From Corticium candelabrum (Eukaryota > Porifera > Homoscleromorpha > Homosclerophorida > Plakinidae): DNA of 64,000 nt. Location of the stretch: contig NC_085096.1 in NCBI RefSeq assembly GCF_963422355.1, forward strand, positions 7,301,459-7,365,458, in the 5' to 3' direction. The notes beneath the pieces are model-generated. The model searched no databases, had not been told where the DNA came from, and was given only the letters and a program-made list of their open reading frames with translations. Shown here piece after piece: positions 1 to 42,300 of the stretch; position 1 is the first letter of the stretch, and every line of letters starts with the position of its first letter. The position numbers and the translations under genes are program-made.

Positions 1-170
1 TGTGTACTGTACAGCACACTGTAGAAAACTAAATACAGTGTGTAGCATAAAACTTAATTAACGAGTTCAACAAAAACGTTCCCCCCCCCCCCCCCCGATG
101 AAAGACCACCCCTTTTGAGAGACCACTTTGATGGAAACTTAGAGATGAACGTCCACGAGGGGAACTACTG
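1..170 (-). mobile_element. Terminal part of a Tigger-family element, cut by the left edge
   Basis: This stretch is the reverse complement of about 155 bp at the left end of the Tigger copy at 60823, ending CTACTG next to TA at 171-172. It differs mainly by a run of 16 C at 81-96. It lies in MAN2A intron 12. The rest is outside the window. Confidence 0.85.
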
Positions 171-469
171 TACAGTTAAAAACATAGTGCATAGATAATT
201 GTTGGAGTTACCGACTATTCATTTGTCTGACTCGAGAATCAGTGTTATGGTTGAGTCATAGAAAGAAAGTTTAGGCATCCCGAGGCTATAGCTAATTGCA
301 CTTGTACATAGTTGCAATATCATGCAAACATGACCAATCAACAACCATTCCAGTGGTTGCTACCCCACAACTATACAGGTAAGCTTAATCTTCAGGAAAT
401 AGACTAATCAACAGCTATCCATGTCTATGCAAGGAATGGTGTTGCTATGTGAAAGCATGTGCACATGCC

Positions 470-473
<4 letters not shown>

Positions 474-517
<44 letters not shown>
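474..517. repeat. (TA)n microsatellite
   Basis: About 22 TA units in MAN2A intron 12, 45 bp past the exon 12 donor. Confidence 0.95.
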
Positions 518-520
<3 letters not shown>

Positions 521-561
521 CTTAATTTGCAATTGATATACCAAGCAATAACAAATCTCAC

Positions 562-33240
<32,679 letters not shown>

Positions 33241-33295
33241 GTTTGCACACCCAGGAATGTTTCTGCGCATGCGCACTAAGCAAACTGTTTCAAGG
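33241..33295. promoter_or_regulatory. Bidirectional MAN2A/AP3S promoter core with NRF-1-type site
   Basis: Only 55 bp separate the MAN2A start (33240, minus) from the AP3S start (33296, plus). The gap holds TGCGCATGCGCA at 33264-33275, a perfect palindrome matching the known NRF-1 site, which is common in CpG-type bidirectional animal promoters. No TATA box is visible. The two 5' UTRs must be very short, overlap each other, or come from upstream exons. Confidence 0.7.
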
Positions 33296-33364
33296 ATGAT
33301 CAAAGCCATTCTCGTCTTCAATAATCACGGGAAACCGCGACTGTCCAAGTTTTTCACTCACTAC
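33296..33364 (+). CDS. AP3S: AP3S exon 1
   Basis: Twenty-three codons, MIKAILVFNNHGKPRLSKFF then THY, followed by donor GTGCGT in phase 0. Near identical to animal AP3S N-termini. Confidence 0.95.
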
Positions 33365-36300
33365 GTGCGTTTAAAGCAGATTTTCCAATTTGTTTACTAA
33401 CTTATGCAGAGATGTAAGCTTGTCTCTCTAATTTTGATTTCAGTCTGAAGATGAGCAGCAGCAGATTGTAAGGGAGACGTTTCATTTAGTCAGCAAAAGA
33501 GACGACAACGTGTGCAACTTTCTGGAAGGAGGAACGTAAGTGAGTCTGTGACGCGTCGGAAGAGGGAAGGGACGCAATCGACAGTCCACACTTGGCTGGC
33601 TGACTGACGTAACAAGCTATGACTTTAATGTCATTTTAATTTTTGCAAATCGTAAATTAGACAACGTGCGGTTGGTCTAGTCACGTGACGGGTGCACTAT
33701 TCTGACGTCAAATGCACGTCAAATGCGCTGGTCGGGCCCACCTGCACGTGGTACAACTCTGCACTATTAGGAAACGGGTTCTAGCAATATTTGGTTTTTC
33801 TATTCAAATATGAGATAGGAGAATGAACGTTTTGAAAGCAGTCTGACAGGTACAAGGAAACATTACACACTTCTGATACTACTATTATGTAGTAGGATAC
33901 TTGGCTTGGCTTAAGCTAGGTTTACAATATGACCCTGGCGATGACACTCAGGCAGGCGTCATATTGTAAACACTCGCACTAGCCAACGCTATAGTTGATT
34001 CAAGTTCAAATCTAGCGTCCTAACGTCTGCCGGAAGCATGTGCCTTTTGTCAACAAATCAGAGATCAAATCCAGGAGTGAAATAACTGGAAGTAAACTAT
34101 GGAAGAGAAGCCTACCGAAAGTGTACGTATAGGTATGGCTGTTTGTGGCAGATCAAGTCAAGGTAGCTTAGAGATGCGAGGCGCAAGAGAGACGATTGGA
34201 AAAACATATTGAAAACCGGGCTCCCAGCAGGAGGCTGCCAAAAAATGGGAAAGCGTCTCTGCGACAACTTGGTGCGGGAGAAAATGAAAACTAAATCACA
34301 GACTTAGTGTCAGCATTTGACACCTACTCAGCGTCTTTGCCAGCGTTCTCGTGAGCGTCCTTGCAAGTGTTGCGAGCATTGTCAGCATCATATTGTAAAC
34401 CAGACTTTAGTCAGGAGTCTCTATGAGGGCTAAAAAATTTAAATGTAGGAACTACATTTATTACAGTCCAAAATTGCTTGTCACTTGAAATTTTGTGGCA
34501 AGATTTTGCTTTCTTGAGATTGATAATTTGGTTTTACACAATTAAACACATGGATATTTTGCTTGGTTTGCTGCATGATATCCATGGTAAAGGCAGAATT
34601 CCAAGGCCAGTCTGGGTTCTTTCTGGCCGATACTGATGTTCAACAAGTTGTCAAGTTTTTGGCAACCATAGAACAAGGACCAGTAATCAGTGCTTAACGT
34701 TAAAAAATAGCAGGAGTGTAACGAATCACTCTCCTAACCCGACCCCAGAAGAGCTAAAGTCTGTCCACACTCATTTCTCCTTCAGTAAATCCTGAATAAC
34801 TTTTGACAGCAAGTTCCTAGAGACACGCTAAACACTTCATTTTAGAGCTCATGGTCATGCCGTTCTTTGGGTGTGCATTGCAGATGAACTTCCGCCAACC
34901 TAGTTATGCAAATGGTTTACGTAGCTACTCTAACCAATACAGCCTTCAATTGAAAGACAAACCCACCCCTTATGCTAATTACCAAATGCTCATTGGATAA
35001 ATGCTGGGAACATCTGCCCACACAAGAATCACACAAGCTTCCGGGGGAGGGGAGGGGGGAGAAGTCAGAGTGGACGGACTTTAGGAGAGTGATTGAGTTT
35101 TTCAACATTTGGTGATGTATACGTGACTATATGCTACTCTAGAAATTATTTGACCATGAATCTCACAAGGCATGGAAGGTGCACACTTGGAATTATTGAA
35201 TGTCACATAAATAATGTTATTATTGATGAACAAACAACACAATGATTAAAGAGACATTTTGGAGATTTGCACTAACACAACATTTCAGAGACGCGTGCTA
35301 ACGTACATTTGTGGAAAAAAGCAATGGCTGCATGCGCTGATGGAAGTGACAAGAACTGGAACACGAAGTTACAGGTGATTCCAGTTTTTACGACAGAGGC
35401 CCCTTGGGTGTGTGGTAAAAACAGCTGTTCATACGTGGTGTGTCGCACATGAACTCTAATAGAAGGATAAGGAGACGAGCGGTATTAACGTCTGGATCTG
35501 TTTCACCGTCTGGATCTGTTTCGGCATCTTCACTGCTCTTCCGCGGAATCACCAACTGCTGTCGATGTCAAATGATGGCAAGAAAACCCTCTTCAGCGTC
35601 TCGATAGAAAAGCGTTGTCCGCCTGATAAGTATGAGTAAGTTGTGCATAAGTGTTTCAGCAAACAGCACACTTTTGCAAACTGTGATCTACGGTAGATAT
35701 TCCCTGGTCTCCTTATCATGACTATAGACGTTATGGAATGCTTTCTGCCACTTTTTCCACATTTATTGATGGAATTTGCTATCAGACTTTTACAAGCTTA
35801 TCAAAAGTGTTTAGGCATTTCTCGGTTGGTAGCTGTTGTTGGCATTAGTTTTCATTGATGTCAGGAGTTCTCAATCAGATTGGTATTAGGAAACTTCAAC
35901 ATCAGACTAATGGTGTGACGTCATTCTCGTGTAGCCATCATTGTGTCAATGAATGAATTTGTACTGTTTTGTTGGAATTCAAAGTCATTTCTAATGAATG
36001 CCCTGCTTAGGCTGTCTAGTGCTTTGTAAGAACCTGCTAGTAGGCGATGTGTTCGAATGTTGTTACCCAACTCTGTGTTTCCACACTAATCTCTGCACCA
36101 TCAAACTTTCCACGTGTCGGACTGTATGATCACAGCTCTGGCTATTTCGATTGAGACAGTCAAGGCTTTGTGAATAAATAGGCATGTTATTGCTACTTAG
36201 AGGGGAATTCCAACAGAAATACAACCTGATCTCAAAATGTAGGCTTTATCGTGAAACTTTTGTGTTGCGCTACTTTCAGGCAAACAGTTGCTTTGGTAGC

Positions 36301-39300
36301 AGAGAAAACGTGTCTTATGTACAGAGCATGCGCCAGGCTGATACTTTATTGGTGCTAAGCTCCGCCTACACCAAATGAACGCAAACTAAACGGGAATGGT
36401 AACTATAGAGGGATCTTGTGTTTAAGGCCTTAGAAGAGCTCAGTAATTAGCGTCAGCCTTTGGTCTATTAATCTACGAAGAGAAACATTCAGAGGGTTCA
36501 AATATGAGATTCTCTTGGAGAGATCTGAGTGTACAGACACACTCCTTTTAAACAGCAACTGGGCGAAGTGTTACAGGTGCAGAATGGCTTTGATTGAGCC
36601 TTAGACTTTTACCCAAACGCAATGAGGTAGACGGTGTAGCTAGTACTGCAGTACGTAAGTTGTTTACACTCTGCACAGTATGTAGACTCATGACCATGGC
36701 AATATACCACCCCTTCGTCATTCCCGGATACTCAATCCTCTATCACTGCTCATGAGGTATCTAGAAGCCATGCTGGTCGCCAAAGGTGAGCACACCGGAC
36801 TGCTACCTAAATTTGACGTGGACGTAGGACTAGAGAACAACAAGAAGGGGCATGTCCTCCTACGCAGGTGTCTCGTAGAGAACGCTTCCTTGACATACTT
36901 GAACCTTGTGCGTGTTTCTCCTCGTAGATCAATAGAATGAAGGCTACCGCTAATTCCCATTGAGTTTTATTGTGCTAGCCTCATCTTCTGTGAGATGAGA
37001 AGGTCAAGGCTACTTGGAGAAACAGCCTCTAGCATTCTAGTTTTGTTGCAAAGAGCTCTACTAAAGCCTTAAAACACAATATCCCTCTTTAGTTACCATT
37101 TTGGTTTAGTTTGCATGTAGTTTACTGGCAAGATAATTGAGCTACAGAGGCAATTTATTTGGTGTAGACGGAGCTTAGCGCCAATGATGTGTCAGCCTGG
37201 CGCATGCTTTGTATAACCCCAAATTTCTCTGCTACCAAAGTGACGGCTGGCCTGAAAGTAGCGCAGTACGAAGTTTTACAATAAAGCCTAAATTTTGAGT
37301 GCATGTTCTATTTCCGTTGGAGTTCCCCTTTAATTAAACAACAACAAAGAAACAAGTTGAAGTTTATTACCATACTATATCGCTATCTTCAATCACATGT
37401 CATGCTGTTATGTGGTCACAATGATTATAAAGAACAAGTACGGTGTAGTTGCACAATCAGAGTCAAGGGTTACAGGGTTCTTTCTAAAACGTGGTAGCGT
37501 GGCACAGCGCCACGCTGAGAAATTCCAGCCATGTGACCAAGTACAATCGCGTGTAAAGAAAATTGAGGGAAGATCTGCGTTCTAATTGACTGCGAAAGTC
37601 GTTATTAAAAGGCTAGTCACTGAAGAACAAGTTCGTGGTCAACCACTTACCTCTTCTACTTTCAAAGTCAATGTAGGGCGTCCAGACGTTTGTTTACGCA
37701 AGAAAGGTCTGGAATTTCGAGGCTATGCAGATGTGTGCATTAATGTGAGCGTGCATAAACGAACACGGAGATGAAGAGGAAAGTGGCAGGTTCAATAACT
37801 TTGTTCTTTCCTGTATTGGGGTGAAAGTCAAAGAGAGCATGTCCCGAAGATACAGAAGCTAAAAGTAACGAGCCGGAGAAAACCAGTTCCAGTCAAGCGG
37901 ATCAAGGAGCTCTGCTGCCTCAGGCCGACCATAATAAGTCACAGTCTGACTCTGCCACTCCCGACGACAGTACATCTAACTCCAAGAAAGCACAAACAAG
38001 GTCAGTATGACCTGGGTAAGGTCTGGGTATCCGAGCGTCTGTCGCGGAAAGGGGCATGTCTTGCAACTACCATCCATCTCCACCACGCTATTTTGAAATC
38101 CTGGGGAGAACCCTGGGTTAAGAACTTTAGGTAATGGTCTTTATTGCTGTAACTAGCTAATACAGCTAGTCTCTACAGTGGGTGTGAATAACATTGAAAG
38201 ATGTTCAATTACAAAATTTTGGACTTGTTTCTAGGTTGATTGGAGGATCTGATTTTCGTCTTATCTACCGACATTATGCCACTCTATATTTTGTTTTCTG
38301 TGTTGATTCGTCGGAAAGTGAGCTAGGAATACTAGATCTCATACAGGTAAATTGTGTATTTGTTGTGCACGTTTTGCATATAATATATTTCACTTCATAC
38401 CAGCAGGTACAGCCTCTCACAGATGAGAGAAATATATGTACAAACACACACATACACATAGACACCTCAAAAACAAACAGACAGCTAAGTATACAACAGA
38501 GAACGTAATTTCTTCAGCCAGATGGCAAAAATATTAGTATGCACATCTACAAAGGGCAACTTATCTCTATAGACTCTCCACGATAGTCCTCTAACTAGGT
38601 CATTTCTAGAGTCTAGTGATTGTTTCAACAATAAAGCTTGTACTGTTCGAATCTTCACTGACGCATTGACCATCCAATTACCTAGGCGCTCAAACAGTGA
38701 GTCTCTCCATCGAAGACCAAGTCCCCGTCGAATACCTTTCCTAAATATGGCGTCAACTGCCTTTGCAGTTGACGTTTTGTCCAAGTTCCACAGCTGGCTA
38801 CCAAACGATAAAATAGGAAATAGTTGAATATCTACTATTTTCTTCCAAGTGCTGTCGCTCAAGCAACTACCTCCCATTCTTGCAACAGCAGAGTTAACAG
38901 CGCCAAAGAACTTCCGTTTCCTGGCATCCACTGCCACTTGATCACGACCCAGCATATCCAAAACAACACCGAGATGATTGATATTTTCCTGACATGACAA
39001 CGTAATTCCATTCAATGAAAATTCTGGAAGATTACGTGATGACATAACACTTTTAATGAATCCAATAACACAGCTCTTCTTGCCATTAATCTTTAAATGG
39101 TGAACATTGGCATATTGCACACAAATATCCATCATTTTTTGCAGACCAGCCGCAGTAGGAGAAATAAGCAAGAAATCATCAGCGTAAGCCAGACACCCAA
39201 AAACATTTGCCAATCTTGGCACCAACACCAGAATCTCTGAGGTCTCCCAATAAATCGTCCATGTAAACATTGAACAAACACGGAGATAAAACGCTACCTT

Positions 39301-42300
39301 GACGAATATTGTTTGTCACGTTTTGTTTTTAGACACACGGACTGCATGGTTTTGTGATGTGGGCACACACATGTGGATGCATGATTCATGTGTTTACGTA
39401 CGTAATGTGGTGTTTGTATTTCTGTTTTGTTACTGTTATCATTTTACTGTTACACACCTGTACCAATGGTAACTCTATTTGAATAAACTTTTATTGTTGA
39501 CTTTATCACTTTGTGTCGTGTTTAGGTCTTCGTGGAGACATTAGACAAATGTTTTGAGAATGTGTGTGAACTGGACCTTATTTTTCACATAGACAAGGTT
39601 CGTATTTTGTGGTATCATATGAGCTGTAGCCTCATAATGTTAAAAACAGGTGCACTATATCTTGCAAGAGATTGTAATGGGAGGTATGGTGCTAGAGACG
39701 AATATGAGTGAAGTTCTTACTCATATAGAGGCACAGAGCAAGCTTGAGAAATCAGAAACAACAGCTTCATCAATTATGAAGGTGGGGAGACATAAAGACA
39801 GGCACAGCCAACTCACTGACAGGAGTGGTGACCAACTGACAGACAAACAGACACATTCGAGCTGACAGACAGATTTATTGTTTAAATGATAAAGCTATTT
39901 TCAAAAATTTTGGAACTCTTGCATTCAGGAGAAACTTAAGACTTTGAACACGGACTTTCAGTTACTGTTTTACTCTGAATTTTATTTCGTAGCATTTTAA
40001 AAGCCAAGAGTTTATCAGAGTGCCAGTACACTCTGAGGTTTATCAGCATACAGCAAAATTTGAGGTCAAATAGTTGTGACAGGAAGTCACAAGAAGGCAA
40101 GTTTGAAATGTAAAGTTTACGTATCATATCTCTAATAGACCAGTTGCAGTAGGCGTGAACCTACTCACGTGCACATGTGCTGGAGGACATTCGGGGCTTT
40201 AATATCGCAATGAAAACTTCTGTGCTGTTGTGGGTTGCGGCAACCGTGCCAATCATGACAGAGACATTAGTTTCATTTGTTTGCCAGCGATTGTGACGGT
40301 CAAAGGCGAGAAATTTCAAAAATTGACGGAATGGCGTGAGGGGCATGGATCTCTTGCTATCAACAGAAAAGGCCTGAAACAGATCAGTTTGAAATACACA
40401 CGCGTCTGTTCCGATCACTTCGTAAGCGTAAAACCTTCTGCAACGGAAGACCAAACGAATCCGGATTCGGTTCCTAGTCAAAAACTGCGACATTCGTCAT
40501 GGCATTCATTGACGACAGAACGGTACGAATTTGTACAGCAAAGGGATGCAAAGAGAGAAGGAGACGACGAAATCGTTCCTCCTTTTGATTGAAGTGCATG
40601 TGCAAGCGAAATTAAAGACGACATTGAAACTGATGACGATGTAGCATGGGAGCGCTACTATGCATGCAGACCTAGTTATAGTTGTCGTCTGAAGATGTTG
40701 ACAGGCTAAAGAAGCCGTTGCACTGTCTTCAGGAGGAACTGGCAGCAATATATGGCATTCCGATTTCAAATCAGTTTACTTTCAGAGAAAAAGTTCATCC
40801 GACGTGTTGTCGCTGCAGCCACAAGTCAACGTCCTCGGGCAACTCGCTGAGGGAAATTTTGTAAAGGTCTCAACCATCAGCGTACTGCAATTTAGCATTA
40901 TAGCGACATCGGCTGTCAGAATCTAACAATCTGTCGCAATAACCGAGAAGAACAGGCCTCTAACTTATTGAAAATGTCCTGTCCTCCACACGTGGGGTGG
41001 TCAGTTTAGCTCATGTGAGTGCAACCGGTCTATAGCAGAATACTGCCTGGTGTAAGTGAGGATCACAAAAACTAGCTATAAGACTTGCTGGTACTTATAA
41101 TACGAATGATAGGGCAAGATAGTCTCACATACGGGAAGGGATGCCTTGATACTCTACGCTATTTAGTGCATAAAAGAAAGGAAGTCATTGCACATGTCAC
41201 GACATGGCACAAAATTTACAGGACAATGTGACTCTGAATCAAGGGAGGAAGAGCCACCTGAGGCAGGACTCAAGTGATACTGGTACAAGTGCCAACACCA
41301 AATAAGTAGAGCTATATCTCATGGGATCTTCATTGGGTTTTCTAACAGCTAGCCAAACGATGGTGTCAATCAAGGGCAATAGAAAGTTGAGAAAATTACA
41401 TGTGCATTTCATCTTTTTGAATTAGCATACCTAATTCAAACACTCTATTAACTGCAAAGTCTTTGGCACTCTAATTCACACTGAAAGCAAATGCTGACTT
41501 AACTCTTTCTATAGCCTGAATTGGAGGGATCAAGACCATGCAGTAAGAGGTTAGCAACTTGCAGTAGTAGATAGGCATTAGTTCTCAGAACTTTTTGTCG
41601 AATCTCAGTTCTGCGAAATTGAGGTTGCTACACTGCAGTTTTGGTAGAATTCGCTAAAGCACTTGGTATTTTGAGCCAGATCGGGGTTTCTTGCATGTGA
41701 CTTGGAAAGCATACATCTCATTTTCGTACATATCACCTACTCTACTGTAGTCATGCACACTCAGTTATTATGCAACAACAGTAGCCGTCATGGCAAGTCA
41801 TACCAATACTGTAATCTCCTAATGTGTTCTGGAACAAGCCATTGAAGTGTGCAGTGACAGATCAAGTTGCTGAGTGGAGGAGAGGTTGAGTTCACACATA
41901 GTAAAAAGGGAGGTCAGCATTTAATATGACAATTGTCAATTGGGTGTACTAGTCATGGAGAGAGATTGCTGATCATTTTTTTCTGTAATACTTTTTCTTA
42001 ATGTTTATTAACTCTGAAGTTACATTTACATTTTTACTCTATAAAAGTGTCAGTCTCAGACACTTCAGAATGCTGCATTAGAAGTCCATTGATAGTACGG
42101 TGAAAGAAATTTTAAGCCACTTTTCCTACAAGGAGATCTAGTTGAAGCGAATCTATGAAACTCAAAAGTATGCAAGAACGAATCATGCCCAATACAGCAA
42201 TATTCAGATGTAGGCGGGAAGACTAAATGTTTTCTCAGCAGAATAAATGTACTGTACAATGTACTGTACTGCAATACATTGGGTATAGTATGAAGACATC

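Noticed and set aside
36718..36960. Overlapping open frames on both strands inside the foldback element
   Set aside because: Neither resembles a known protein; they sit in the spacer between the inverted arms.
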